A stretch of DNA of 64,000 nt. Origin: an uncultured Collinsella sp. Lineage in GTDB: Bacteria; Actinomycetota; Coriobacteriia; Coriobacteriales; Coriobacteriaceae. Position 1 is the stretch's first letter; each line of letters begins with the position of its first letter. The notes below the pieces were generated by a model. The model was not told the origin of the DNA and did no database searches. It saw only the letters and a list, made by a program, of their open reading frames with translations. Positions 16,137-24,923 of this stretch are shown here, piece after piece. Position numbers and translations under genes: made by a program. The stretch lies in assembly GCA_958450865.1 (NCBI GenBank), contig CAUDNY010000007.1, forward strand, positions 70,673 through 134,672, given 5' to 3'.

Positions 16137-17921
16137 ATGGCAGCCTTGTTCACGACCCCCAAACGCAATGACGCTACCGCCGGAACCCATGTTGCCGAAC
16201 CCGACGTTCGCCGTCGCATAGGACTCGCGCACGGCAGCTGGCGCCGCGTGACGCGCCGCATCGTCGCGGGCGCCGTGTGCGCGCTCACGGTGAGCTCGTT
16301 GCTCATGCCGAGCGTCTCGCTCGCAGCGGAATGGGTCAAGGTCGGCGGCAACAAGTACAACACCGCGGCGAGCGACGAGGCCGGTACCTGGTCGTGGGAC
16401 GGCGCCGACGACTTGAAGCTCAACAACTATAACGGCGGCGAGATCCAGGCCGCAGGCAAGCTCAACGTGAATTACTCGGGAACCAACATCGTCACTGCCG
16501 AATGGATCGAAAGCATCAACGTTTCTCATGGCACTAACGAGAATGCCGAGCTCAATATCCAAGGCGACGCGGGCAGCACGCTCAGCGTGACATCTACTGA
16601 GGACGCTATCCTCTCCACGGGTAATATCAACATCGACGGAGCCGGATCCGTCAACGCCACGAGCACTGGGTTTAATGCCATCAATGCCGGGGGTGATCTC
16701 GCTATCAAAGGTTCGGGCAACGTCAACGCCACGGGTGCATCGGATGGCATCAGGGCAAACGGCAATATCACGATTGACGACAGCGGAGCCGTCACCGCCA
16801 GGGCTACCGAGGACAAGGGTATTGGAACCGACAAGAACCTCACCATCAAGGGTGGCGGGACGGTCGAGGCAAGCTCAGCTGATGGTGAGGCCCTTTGGAG
16901 CGGCGGCAATATCAACATCTCGGACGGCAGCCAGGTCAAGGCAAGCTCCGAGAAAGACGCTGCCGTCGAGGCCAAGGGCAGCCTCGCAGCCACAAACGCC
17001 TCCCTCAACGTAAACGGTGTTGAATATGGCGTCTATGCCCACAAGGGCATCACCCTCGATCATGCAAACGTGACGGTCCGTGCAGGTAAAGGCAGATACG
17101 GTGACGCCATCGCCCTCTTCACCTACCAAGACGACATCGTCGTCAAGAACGGCTCCACCGTGGACGCGTTTGCGGAAGGCGAGGTTTCGGCTGCATTCTC
17201 CACCAGAAACGATCGACCCAACGAGAAGGGTGGCCACATCTACATCAGCGACTCCGTTGTCAAGGCCATAGCCCGCTATGTCGAGAACGGCGACGGCCCC
17301 ACCCCCTACAGCGAAAACCAAGATGGCGAGACGAGCCCCGAGCCCCAAGGCGAGAACATCGGCATCATCGCCCAGACCAGCGAGGGCGTCACACCCGCAG
17401 TCATCTCGATCATCCGCAGCAAGGTAACGGCCGAAGGAGATACAGCGGCAATCTTTGCCCGCGCCATGAGCGCTGACGGCAAGACAATCGGCACCATCAA
17501 GATTGAGAACGCCGCCATCCAGACGCCCGAAGGCGGCAAGGTCATTGACTATCGCAAGCTCCGTGACGGCATCTACGAGGCAGGCCAAGCCATCGGCACG
17601 GGTGACGCTGTGATCGACTCCCCCTATAACGAAGCTGTCGCCAAGAGCATGGTCATCGCACCTCCCGAGGTAGCCAAGCCGGAAGACCCCAAGCCCGACG
17701 AGACCAAGCCCGCAGAAAGCAAGCCCGCGGAGTCCAAGCAGAACCCCAAGCCTGAGGGCTCAAAGCCGACCAAGGCCGTTGCGGCTTCAATCACGAAAGC
17801 CAAGACTACCGGCGTGCTCGCGGCAACCGGCGACACCTCGGGTGCGGTCATCGTGGCAACCGTCCTTGCGGGAACAGCCGCTATCGCCGCAGGCACCATG
17901 GCGAGCCGCAAGCGCTCTTAG
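16137..17921 (+). CDS. Sortase-anchored beta-helix surface protein, copy 2
   Basis: 594 residues, a diverged tandem copy of the preceding gene. The leader MAALFTTPKRND, the HGSWRRVTRRIV segment and the signal peptide are almost identical. The helix repeats are clearly homologous but substituted at many positions. The wall segment carries additional PxESK repeats (DETKPAESKPAESKQNPKPE), and the LAATGD signal is at 561-566. ATG 16137 has GGGAG upstream. Divergence concentrated in the exposed repeats suggests diversification after duplication. No sortase gene is in the window. Confidence 0.88.
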   Translation: MAALFTTPKRNDATAGTHVAEPDVRRRIGLAHGSWRRVTRRIVAGAVCALTVSSLLMPSVSLAAEWVKVGGNKYNTAASDEAGTWSWDGADDLKLNNYNGGEIQAAGKLNVNYSGTNIVTAEWIESINVSHGTNENAELNIQGDAGSTLSVTSTEDAILSTGNINIDGAGSVNATSTGFNAINAGGDLAIKGSGNVNATGASDGIRANGNITIDDSGAVTARATEDKGIGTDKNLTIKGGGTVEASSADGEALWSGGNINISDGSQVKASSEKDAAVEAKGSLAATNASLNVNGVEYGVYAHKGITLDHANVTVRAGKGRYGDAIALFTYQDDIVVKNGSTVDAFAEGEVSAAFSTRNDRPNEKGGHIYISDSVVKAIARYVENGDGPTPYSENQDGETSPEPQGENIGIIAQTSEGVTPAVISIIRSKVTAEGDTAAIFARAMSADGKTIGTIKIENAAIQTPEGGKVIDYRKLRDGIYEAGQAIGTGDAVIDSPYNEAVAKSMVIAPPEVAKPEDPKPDETKPAESKPAESKQNPKPEGSKPTKAVAASITKAKTTGVLAATGDTSGAVIVATVLAGTAAIAAGTMASRKRS

Positions 17922-17978
17922 ACGCCTCTGCGCACATGGCAGCTCCCGCGAAGACCCCGAGTCCCAGCACCGTTTAAC

Positions 17979-18016
17979 AACGCCACCGCCGAGCTCCCCT
18001 CCGGCGGTGGCGTTTT
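17979..18016 (+). terminator. Terminator after surface protein 2
   Basis: A thirteen-base stem (AACGCCACCGCCG / CGGCGGTGGCGTT) is followed by TT. It ends the duplicated locus. Confidence 0.8.
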
Positions 18017-18128
18017 CCATATGCGTCCGCAGGGTATGCACGAGATTGTCTTTGGTCTAGCCCAACCTGCATGAGCCGGCGTGCGACAATGGGGGCCGTC
18101 GATATCACAACGCCGAGAGAAGCCCGTC

Positions 18129-18794
18129 ATGGAAGCGCATCAAAAGCAGATAACCGTTCATGCACAGCATGCCGAAAGCGCACCAGTCATCTATCTTCCC
18201 GTGGTCATGGGCGACGGCGCGGAGGTTTATGAACGCTGCCGAGAGCTCAACTGCCCGCCCTTCACGCTTGTCGGCATTGGCAGCCTCAACTGGAATCGCG
18301 AGCTGAGCCCCTGGGGATGCGACGGAACCGTGCGCGATGCCAAGCCCTTTGGCGGTCAGGCATCCGGATTTCTCGATGAGCTGTTGAACTGGATAATCCC
18401 AGAGGCCGAGTCGTCGCTTCCTCAGCCGCCCACCTGGCGCGGCATTGCCGGCTACTCGCTCGCGGGCCTCTTCGCGCTCTGGTCCCTCTGGCAAACCGAC
18501 GCCTTTAGCCGCGCCGCAAGCGCATCGGGGTCGTTGTGGTTTCCCGACTTTGTCGATCGCGCCAGCACGGCCCCTTTTGCCGGCAACCCGCAGGCCGTCT
18601 ATCTGTCACTCGGCAAAAAGGAAACCAAGACGCCCAACCGCATGATGCGGCACGTACTTGACGACACGCGCGCAATGGAAACGTTGCTCGTTGAGCGCGG
18701 CATCCTCACAACACTGGAACTCAACCCCGGCAACCACTTTGCCCAAACCGACCTGCGCATGGCGCGTGGCATCCACTGGGTTCTTGCGCACTAA
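18129..18794 (+). CDS. Putative alpha/beta-hydrolase esterase (D/IroE-like family)
   Basis: 221 residues. The nucleophile elbow GYSLAG (GxSxxG) is near residue 104, an Asp-rich segment follows, and the late His is in GNHFAQ. This order fits the esterase D / IroE group of the alpha/beta-hydrolase fold, which includes siderophore and acyl esterases. ATG 18129 has GAGAGAA upstream; the frame extends 16 codons further without a better site. No signal peptide is seen, so it is cytoplasmic. The substrate is unknown. A strong terminator follows immediately. Confidence 0.8.
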   Translation: MEAHQKQITVHAQHAESAPVIYLPVVMGDGAEVYERCRELNCPPFTLVGIGSLNWNRELSPWGCDGTVRDAKPFGGQASGFLDELLNWIIPEAESSLPQPPTWRGIAGYSLAGLFALWSLWQTDAFSRAASASGSLWFPDFVDRASTAPFAGNPQAVYLSLGKKETKTPNRMMRHVLDDTRAMETLLVERGILTTLELNPGNHFAQTDLRMARGIHWVLAH

Positions 18795-18833
18795 AAAGCC
18801 GGCCATGCGCATCGGACGCATGGCCGGCTTTTT
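18793..18833. terminator. Bidirectional terminator
   Basis: AAAAAGCCGGCCATGCG / CGCATGGCCGGCTTTTT is a perfect stem with A- and T-tracts on the two sides. It serves the esterase gene and the convergent permease gene. Confidence 0.92.
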
Positions 18834-18853
18834 AACTGAGTTGGACACAGCTG

Positions 18854-20188
18854 CTATTCGGCAGACCCTTCGAGTTCCGAGACATCAAACTCAAAGTCAT
18901 TACCCGGCAGAATCGCATTGAGCACGATACCCACCAGCGAACCCACGGCAAGACCCGAAAGCGAAATCGTCACGCCGCCCAGCTCCAACACGATGGCGCC
19001 GGCGGTGCTGTACGCGATGCCGAGCGAAAGCACGAGCACAAGAGCGGCCACCAGCACGTTGCGGTTGTTCTGGAAATCGACCTGGTTCTCAATGAGGTTG
19101 CGCACGCCTACGGCACTGATCATGCCGTAGAGTACGAGCGACACGCCGCCGATAACGCATGGCGGCATGGCGGCGATCACGGCAGCGAACTTGGGGCAGA
19201 AGGAAAGCACGATGGCGCAGCACGCGGCAATGCGAATCACGCGCGGGTCGAACACGCGCGTCAGAGCGAGCACGCCGGTGTTCTCGCCATACGTGGTGTT
19301 GGCCGGAGCGCCAAAGAGCGAAGCCAGGATCGTGGCGAGACCATCGCCGAGCAGCGTGCGATGCAGGCCGGGATCGGCAATGTAGTTACGCTCGCAGGTG
19401 GAGCCAATAGCGGAGATATCACCGATATGCTCGATCATGGTTGCAAAGGCCAACGGCATGATGGTGATGATGGCGGTCGTGGCAAGGCCGCTATCGAACT
19501 GCGGCCCAAAGAGTGCAAACACGGTGTTGTCCCACACGATGGGAAGACCGACCCACGGCGCGGCGGCAACGCCCGAAAAATCGACCTCACCCAACGCGGC
19601 GGCAACGGCATAGCTCACCACGACACCCAGCAGGATCGGCACGATCTTAACCATGCCGCGACCCCAAATGTTGCAGATCACGATAACGGCAACGGCAATA
19701 ACAGCCACAAGCCAGTTGGTCTGGCAGTTGGCAATAGCGGAGCTCGCCAGAATCAAGCCGATGGAAATGACGATGGGGCCCGTCACTACCGGCGGAAAGA
19801 AGCGCATGACGCGCTTGGCGCCAAACGCGCGGAAGAGTGCCGCAAGTACCGGATAGAGTAGACCGGCGCAGGCAACGCCCAGGCAGGCGTAGGGCAAAAG
19901 CTCGGCCTCGCCGTTGGGCGCGATGGCGGCATAACCGGCAATAAAGGCAAACGATGAGCCCAAAAATGCCGGCACCTTACCGCGCGACAGGAAGTGGAAC
20001 AGCAGCGTGCCCAAGCCGGCAAACAAAAGCGTTGCCGAAACCGAGAGACCGGTGAGCACGGGCACCAGCACCGTGGCACCAAACATGGCAAACAGGTGCT
20101 GTAGGCCGAGCAAAAACATGCGCGGGCGGCCGAGCGACGATGCGTCGTAGATGGCATCGGTGACGGCGGGCGTCGAAGACTGGGACAT
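18854..20188 (-). CDS. Uracil/xanthine-type NCS2 permease
   Basis: 444 residues with about fourteen hydrophobic segments. GLQHLFAMFGATVLVPVLTG is the UraA/PbuX-type first-helix signature, and FGAPANTTYGENTGVLALTR contains the NCS2 signature region. ATG 20188 has AAAGGA upstream; the 75-codon extension ahead of it has no site and non-membrane composition. It is a second NCS2 protein but from the uracil branch, distinct from the AzgA-like permease at 12572. No purine riboswitch was recognised in its leader. Confidence 0.93.
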   Translation of the reverse strand: MSQSSTPAVTDAIYDASSLGRPRMFLLGLQHLFAMFGATVLVPVLTGLSVSATLLFAGLGTLLFHFLSRGKVPAFLGSSFAFIAGYAAIAPNGEAELLPYACLGVACAGLLYPVLAALFRAFGAKRVMRFFPPVVTGPIVISIGLILASSAIANCQTNWLVAVIAVAVIVICNIWGRGMVKIVPILLGVVVSYAVAAALGEVDFSGVAAAPWVGLPIVWDNTVFALFGPQFDSGLATTAIITIMPLAFATMIEHIGDISAIGSTCERNYIADPGLHRTLLGDGLATILASLFGAPANTTYGENTGVLALTRVFDPRVIRIAACCAIVLSFCPKFAAVIAAMPPCVIGGVSLVLYGMISAVGVRNLIENQVDFQNNRNVLVAALVLVLSLGIAYSTAGAIVLELGGVTISLSGLAVGSLVGIVLNAILPGNDFEFDVSELEGSAE

Positions 20189-20310
20189 GGATGTCCTTTC
20201 GAATGGAAGGGCGATCGGGCATATCGGATAACCTGCCCGAACGATACGATCCGAACCATTGTACGCGATGCGCCATGTCTCGCACGCGCCGCCACCTGCA
20301 AACGCTAGCG

Positions 20311-21444
20311 CTATTTCCAAACGCGCTCGGCAATACGCCTGACCAGCGCAATCTTTGCCCACTGCTCGTCCTCGGTCAGCTTGTTGCCAATCTCGCAGCT
20401 GGCAAAGCCACACTGCGGAGACAGATACAGGTTCTCGAGCGGCACGTACTTTGCCGCCTCGCGGATGCGCTCGACGACGGCATCCTCGTCCTCAAGCTCA
20501 GCGGCCTTGGTGGTCACTAGGCCCAACACGACCTTCTTGCCGGGGGCAACGTACTTGAGCGGCTCAAAGCCACCGGCACGCGGCGTATCGAACTCAAGGT
20601 AAAACGCATCAACGTTCTCGTGTGCGAACAGGTACGGCGCGATGGGGTCATAGCCGCCCTCGAAGGCATAGGTGGAGTGGTAATTACCACGGCACACATG
20701 CGTGTTGATGACCAGGTCGTCGGGCTTACCCTCGATGGCGGCGTTGTTGAGCGCCACGCCCAGCTCGCTTACTTTTTGCAGGTCGACCGGGCTCATGCCG
20801 GTTTTGGCGACAAAATCGGTATCGCAGTAGATGCCCCAGGTGCAGTCATCAAACTGGATGTTGCGGCAGCCCGCGGCATACAGGTCAGCAATCACGGTGC
20901 GGTATGCTGCGGCAATGGCATCGACGAGCTCTTCGTCGGTCTTGTAGACGGCGTGCAGACTCTCCTGCTGGCCATCGCAGCGGTCGAGTGTGACTTCGGA
21001 GAACGTCTGGATCGGCGCCGGAATGGTCTGGCGCGCGACCTGGCCCTCTCCCTCGAGCGACTTGATAAATTTGAAGTGCTCGACGAACGGATGATTCTCG
21101 CCGCTAATGGGACCGGTTACCACGGCGGTGTCGGCGGTGGTCTCCTCATCGTGGAACATATAGCCCGTACGCGAGGTGCGACGCTCGACGCCGTTCAGCC
21201 CCCACATAAAATCGAGGTGCCAGTAGCTGCGGCGAAACTCGCCATCGGTGATGACCTGCAGGCCGGCGGCCTTCTGCTTTGCCACCAAATCGCGAATGGC
21301 ATCGTCCTCGACAGCCTTAAGCCCCTCGGCATCAAGCGTGCCTGCCGCATAGGCAGCGCGGGCATCCTTTACGGCCTGCGGACGAAGAAAACTGCCGACG
21401 ATATCGGCGCGAAACGGCGCGTTCAGCGTGGTTAAAGCACTCAT
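20311..21444 (-). CDS. MetE C-terminal-like cobalamin-independent methyltransferase
   Basis: 377 residues resembling only the catalytic half of MetE, like YxjG/YxjH. The zinc-site residues are seen in NTHVCRGN (His and Cys), the downstream EFDTPRAGG Glu and PQCGFAS (Cys). The full MetE N-terminal domain is absent. Homocysteine methylation with an unconjugated or unusual methyl donor is the family expectation. ATG 21444 has an AAGGGAG site. The LysR gene immediately upstream in the same direction, and two palindromes in the gap, suggest control by sulfur amino acid status. Confidence 0.9.
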   Translation of the reverse strand: MSALTTLNAPFRADIVGSFLRPQAVKDARAAYAAGTLDAEGLKAVEDDAIRDLVAKQKAAGLQVITDGEFRRSYWHLDFMWGLNGVERRTSRTGYMFHDEETTADTAVVTGPISGENHPFVEHFKFIKSLEGEGQVARQTIPAPIQTFSEVTLDRCDGQQESLHAVYKTDEELVDAIAAAYRTVIADLYAAGCRNIQFDDCTWGIYCDTDFVAKTGMSPVDLQKVSELGVALNNAAIEGKPDDLVINTHVCRGNYHSTYAFEGGYDPIAPYLFAHENVDAFYLEFDTPRAGGFEPLKYVAPGKKVVLGLVTTKAAELEDEDAVVERIREAAKYVPLENLYLSPQCGFASCEIGNKLTEDEQWAKIALVRRIAERVWK

Positions 21445-21484
21445 AGATATCTCCCTTTGCATTGGTTGCTTTACTGGGACAGAG

Positions 21485-21553
21485 TATGAGCGCTCATATG
21501 GCCATCGTAAAATATACGTTTACAACAGTTTGATATAGATGATTCCTATATCA
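21485..21553 (-). promoter_or_regulatory. Candidate LysR operators upstream of the MetE-like gene
   Basis: A 14-base perfect palindrome TATGAGCGCTCATA (21485-21498) lies about 41 bases before the start codon. A second inverted repeat, TGATATAG / CTATATCA (21531-21538 with 21546-21553), fits the T-N11-A spacing of LysR boxes. Both lie in the 155-bp gap after the LysR gene. Confidence 0.5.
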
Positions 21554-21599
21554 GTCTGGACTGCCATAAAGAAATTTGACCCGCGCGGAGCACAGCAGC

Positions 21600-22496
21600 C
21601 TAGATATGCTGACGAATCGCGTCGATATAGGCCTGCCCGTAGCGCGTGAGTGTTGTGTTCTTGCGTGTGATAATACCGATCTCCATGTACTCGTCCACAT
21701 CGAGCGGAATCGAGATGATGCCGGGACCGTTGAGCTCGTGACTGATCACGCCTGAGCATACCGTGTAGCCGTTGAGGCCCATGGCCAGGTTGAACAACGT
21801 CGCACGGTCGCGCACGCGGATATTCTTGCGGCGTTCAAAGGTCGAGGTCAGTTCCTCGGAATAATAAAACGAGTTGTAGCTGCCCTGCTCGTAGGATAAA
21901 AACGGATAGTCCTCGAGATCTTCGAGCGTCACGCTGGCGTGGTCCGCCAGTGGATGGTCGGCGCATACAAAGACATGCGGCGTGGCGCAGAAAAGCCCCT
22001 CGAATACGAGCTCGTTGGCCGCCAGCATGCGCTCGATAACCTCGCGGTTATGCTCGGATAAGTACAGGATGCCCAGTTCGCTTTTCATATGCGCGACGTC
22101 CTCGATAATCTCGTGAGTCTGTTCCTCGCGCAGGGTAAAGTCGTAACGTGCGGCATCGAACTCGCGGATCACGTCGACAAACGCGTTGACGGCAAAGGAA
22201 TAATGCTGGCAGCTCACGCTAAAGTGCGGCACCTGCTCGGACGCGCCCTTGTACTTGCCTTCAAGCAGATCGGCCTGGTCGAGCACCTGTCGCGCGTAGC
22301 CCAAGAAGGTCTCGCCCTCCTCGGACACAATGACACCCTTGTTGGTGCGCTCAAAGATATGCACACCCATCTCGTTTTCGAGATCGCGAATCGATGCGGT
22401 GATCGAAGGCTGCGACACAAAGAGCCGGCGCGAGGCCTCGGTGATGCTGCCGCATTCGGCAACTTTGACGACATACCTGAGCTGCTGAAGCTTCAT
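21600..22496 (-). CDS. LysR-family regulator next to the MetE-like gene
   Basis: 298 residues with an N-terminal winged helix (ITEASRRLFVSQPSITASIR) and a long effector domain. The subgroup resembles CysB/CmbR-type regulators of sulfur metabolism, but this is a judgement from similarity in the first 100 residues. ATG 22496 has GGGAGGG four bases upstream. It starts 10 bp after the HAD gene, so those two are probably co-transcribed. Its likely target is the downstream methyltransferase gene. Confidence 0.9.
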   Translation of the reverse strand: MKLQQLRYVVKVAECGSITEASRRLFVSQPSITASIRDLENEMGVHIFERTNKGVIVSEEGETFLGYARQVLDQADLLEGKYKGASEQVPHFSVSCQHYSFAVNAFVDVIREFDAARYDFTLREEQTHEIIEDVAHMKSELGILYLSEHNREVIERMLAANELVFEGLFCATPHVFVCADHPLADHASVTLEDLEDYPFLSYEQGSYNSFYYSEELTSTFERRKNIRVRDRATLFNLAMGLNGYTVCSGVISHELNGPGIISIPLDVDEYMEIGIITRKNTTLTRYGQAYIDAIRQHI

Positions 22497-22506
22497 AGCG
22501 CCCTCC

Positions 22507-23415
22507 CTAGACGTTCGTGACGTCGAAACCCGTCGCATCCATCTGACGCATAAACGGCGGCATCTCCCCCGTCGCGGCGCAGGCGGCAATCTGATGCAGA
22601 GCCCCAGCGACCGCATCGTCTACCGCAGCGCCGATATGCCAGCGCGCGGCAGCCGTGACAGCCTCGTTGGCATTGGCGACTGCAACGGAGTTGGGAACGG
22701 CATCGATCATTGGCAGATCGTTATCGGAATCACCGAATACGGCCACCTCGTCGAGCGTCAGGCCCAAAGCGCGTGCCAGCTCCAGCGCGGCGCAACCCTT
22801 GTCCCAACCTGCTGGAAGGATATCGAACAGGCGCACACGATTGTTGGGAAACACGAGTGAGAGCTCCGGTACCTCAGCGGCAACGCGCTCACGTAGCTCC
22901 TCGAGCTCCTCACGCGAGCGGGCGCTCCAGATATTCGCCTTGTATACCGGGGCATCATCGACAGCGGGACGGCACGGAGCCTCTTCGCCTTTGAGCCATG
23001 CGTTGCCGCCCGACTCCATGGCGCGACGCACGCGCTCGGGGTCGCTCGTCACGCAATAGGCATCGTTATCCCAAAAGTCGTCACCCAGGCTGTAGACCTT
23101 TAGATAGGTATCGTCGGTCTCTTGCTCGAGGTAATCGGCCAGACGCATCAGGGCATCGTTGTCGGTCGCGCGCGAAGCGACCGCCTGACCGTCGACAAAC
23201 ATGACTTGGCCGTTGCAGAACGCACCGGTCGAAAAGCACTCGGAACGATTTTTGAACATCCAGCCCATCGCGGACGGCTGGCGACCCGAAACCGGGCCAA
23301 AGTGCAGACCCGCCGCCTGCATGGCATGAATACCCTCAATGGCGTAGTCACTGGCACCGTCATGCCCGGCTGGAATCAGCGTATCGTCCATATCGGTCAG
23401 CACAAGTTTGATCAT
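22507..23415 (-). CDS. HAD-superfamily phosphatase, Cof-like
   Basis: 302 residues. The motif I DMDDT nucleophile is at the N terminus, motif II is in the GPVSGRQ segment, and motif III/IV GDSDNDLPM near residue 230 carries the Mg-binding Asp pair. The intervening cap places it in the Cof/IIB group, which dephosphorylates sugar phosphates, PLP or flavin nucleotides. The natural substrate cannot be told. It is the first gene of a probable HAD-LysR transcription unit. Confidence 0.92.
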   Translation of the reverse strand: MIKLVLTDMDDTLIPAGHDGASDYAIEGIHAMQAAGLHFGPVSGRQPSAMGWMFKNRSECFSTGAFCNGQVMFVDGQAVASRATDNDALMRLADYLEQETDDTYLKVYSLGDDFWDNDAYCVTSDPERVRRAMESGGNAWLKGEEAPCRPAVDDAPVYKANIWSARSREELEELRERVAAEVPELSLVFPNNRVRLFDILPAGWDKGCAALELARALGLTLDEVAVFGDSDNDLPMIDAVPNSVAVANANEAVTAAARWHIGAAVDDAVAGALHQIAACAATGEMPPFMRQMDATGFDVTNV

Positions 23416-23455
23416 AGAGTCCCCCAGTCATTTTCACCGTAACCATTGTAACGAC

Positions 23456-23556
23456 CTACCAATAAGGGACAGGTTTATTTTGGCAGGTTTTATCTGGGAA
23501 AATGCAGCGCCCCTGTTGCCACCTGCCAAAATAAATCTGTCCCTTTTTGGCAGGTG
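23456..23556. repeat. CCCAGATAAAACC-family repeat, inverted pair
   Basis: Two copies of the dispersed unit face each other. The left one is the reverse complement of CCCAGATAAAACCTGCCAAA, and the right one reads CACCTGCCAAAATAAATCTG. The pair lies between the HAD gene start and the TPP riboswitch and can form a long cruciform. Confidence 0.75.
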
Positions 23557-23581
23557 CGCTAGTATAGGGAACAACAGATTC

Positions 23582-23675
23582 GATGCGGGAGTGCCGGCGG
23601 TGCAAACCACAAGGCTGAGAGGGCATAGGGCCCAATCCTTTGAACCTGTCAGTTAATGCTGGCGTAGGGAGCATG
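23582..23675 (+). promoter_or_regulatory. TPP (THI-box) riboswitch
   Basis: The conserved thi-box elements are present in order: GGGAGTGCC, GGCTGAGAGGGC, CCCAATCCTTTGAACCTG, and TTAATGCTGGCGTAGGGA. The closing P1 helix pairs ATGC at 23583-23586 with GCAT at 23671-23674. It is 64 bases before thiM and is followed by a terminator, so TPP is expected to cause premature termination of the thiamine operon. Confidence 0.96.
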
Positions 23676-23685
23676 CCGCCTTTAC

Positions 23686-23717
23686 AGGGGCGCTGTCTAT
23701 GCACAGCGCCCCTTTTC
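23686..23717 (+). terminator. Riboswitch-controlled intrinsic terminator
   Basis: AGGGGCGCTGT / ACAGCGCCCCT stem followed by TTTT, located between the TPP aptamer and thiM. This is the expression platform for transcriptional control. Confidence 0.9.
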
Positions 23718-23738
23718 TATGCCAAGGAGGCATGTGCA

Positions 23739-24578
23739 GTGATTGATTCGGAACAGCTTAAGCAACATATGGTCAAGGCCGTGGAGGAGATTCGCGCCAC
23801 CAATCCGATGGCCGGCTCCATCACCAACACGGTGACGATCGACTTTGTCGCCAACGCGCAGCTCGCCGTGGGCGGTTCGGCCGCCATGGTCTATCTGCCC
23901 GACGAGGGCGAGGCGCTCGTTGCCGGCGGCGGCGCCATCTATCTCAACATGGGCACGCTCTTCCCCATCTACGAACAGACGATTCCCCGCACGGCCAAGG
24001 CGGCACACGACGCCGGCAAGCCCTGGGTGCTCGATCCGGTGGGTCTGGGCATCGGTAGCCTGCGCACCCAGCTGGTAAACGAACTCAAGCAGTACAAGCC
24101 CGCCATCGTGCGCGGCAACGCCTCCGAGATCATCGCGCTCGCCGGCCTGTGGGGTCTTGAGGGCGAGGCAGCCGATCTGAGCCGCGTGCGCGGTGTCGAT
24201 ACCACCGACACGGTCGACGCCGCCCGCGATGCCGCTGTGGCGCTCGCTCGCTACACCGGCGGCGCCGTAGTGGTCTCGGGCGAAGTCGACCTGATCACCG
24301 ACGGCACGACGGTAGCCAAGTCCTACGGCGGCAGCCCGCTCATGTCCAAGATCACCGGCTGCGGTTGTTCGCAGGGCGGCGTGCTGGCCGTGTATGCCTG
24401 CGCCGCCGATCCGTTTACGGCAGCCGTCTGCGGTGCCGCCGTCTACAACGTTGCCGGCACGCGTGCCGCCGCTGTCGCCGATGCCCCGGCAAGCTTTAAG
24501 GCCGCCTTTATCGACGAGCTCTACCGCGCGACCGCCCAGGACATTGCCGATAACCGACTCGAGCTCGAGGAGGCATAA
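23739..24578 (+). CDS. thiM: Hydroxyethylthiazole kinase ThiM
   Basis: 279 residues of the ribokinase-like ThiM family, which phosphorylates 4-methyl-5-(2-hydroxyethyl)thiazole for salvage into thiamine. Visible motifs are NPMAGSITNTVTIDFVAN, WVLDPVG, RGNASEI and the catalytic anion-hole GCGCSQGG (normally GxGC). GTG 23739 has AAGGAGG eight bases upstream. The frame is open upstream through the riboswitch terminator and is not translated there. It is the first gene of the TPP-controlled operon. Confidence 0.96.
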   Translation: MIDSEQLKQHMVKAVEEIRATNPMAGSITNTVTIDFVANAQLAVGGSAAMVYLPDEGEALVAGGGAIYLNMGTLFPIYEQTIPRTAKAAHDAGKPWVLDPVGLGIGSLRTQLVNELKQYKPAIVRGNASEIIALAGLWGLEGEAADLSRVRGVDTTDTVDAARDAAVALARYTGGAVVVSGEVDLITDGTTVAKSYGGSPLMSKITGCGCSQGGVLAVYACAADPFTAAVCGAAVYNVAGTRAAAVADAPASFKAAFIDELYRATAQDIADNRLELEEA

Positions 24579-24581
24579 GCC

Positions 24582-24923
24582 ATGTCCGAGCCCGCAACCG
24601 ATGCCGGCATGAACACACTCGTCGCCGTGGCCATCGCCCCATGCGGTACCGGCGATGAGCTGTCCGCCGAGGTCGCCGAGGTCGTGCGTGTCATTCGCGA
24701 GAGCGGCCTTCCCAACCGCACCACCTCGATGTTCACCGAGATCGAGGGCGACTGGGACGAGGTCATGCAGGTCGTGCGCGACGCAACCTTTGTGTTGGCG
24801 AGCAAGGGCATCCGCACCGAAGTCGTGCTCAAAGCCGATATTCGACCCGGATTTACCGACACCATGACCGGGAAACTCGAGCGCATGGAAGCACAGATCA
24901 AAAAGCAGGAGGAAGCACGATGA
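24582..24923 (+). CDS. MTH1187-family thiamine-binding protein
   Basis: 113 residues matching the small ferredoxin-like MTH1187/YkoF thiamine-binding fold: VAVAIAPCGTGDELSAEVAE at the start, then the GDWDEVMQVVRDATF helix. Its place between thiM and thiE supports a role in binding thiamine or its hydroxymethylpyrimidine moiety in the cytoplasm. It starts three bases after thiM and overlaps thiE by four bases (ATGA), so translation is coupled. Confidence 0.88.
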   Translation: MSEPATDAGMNTLVAVAIAPCGTGDELSAEVAEVVRVIRESGLPNRTTSMFTEIEGDWDEVMQVVRDATFVLASKGIRTEVVLKADIRPGFTDTMTGKLERMEAQIKKQEEAR

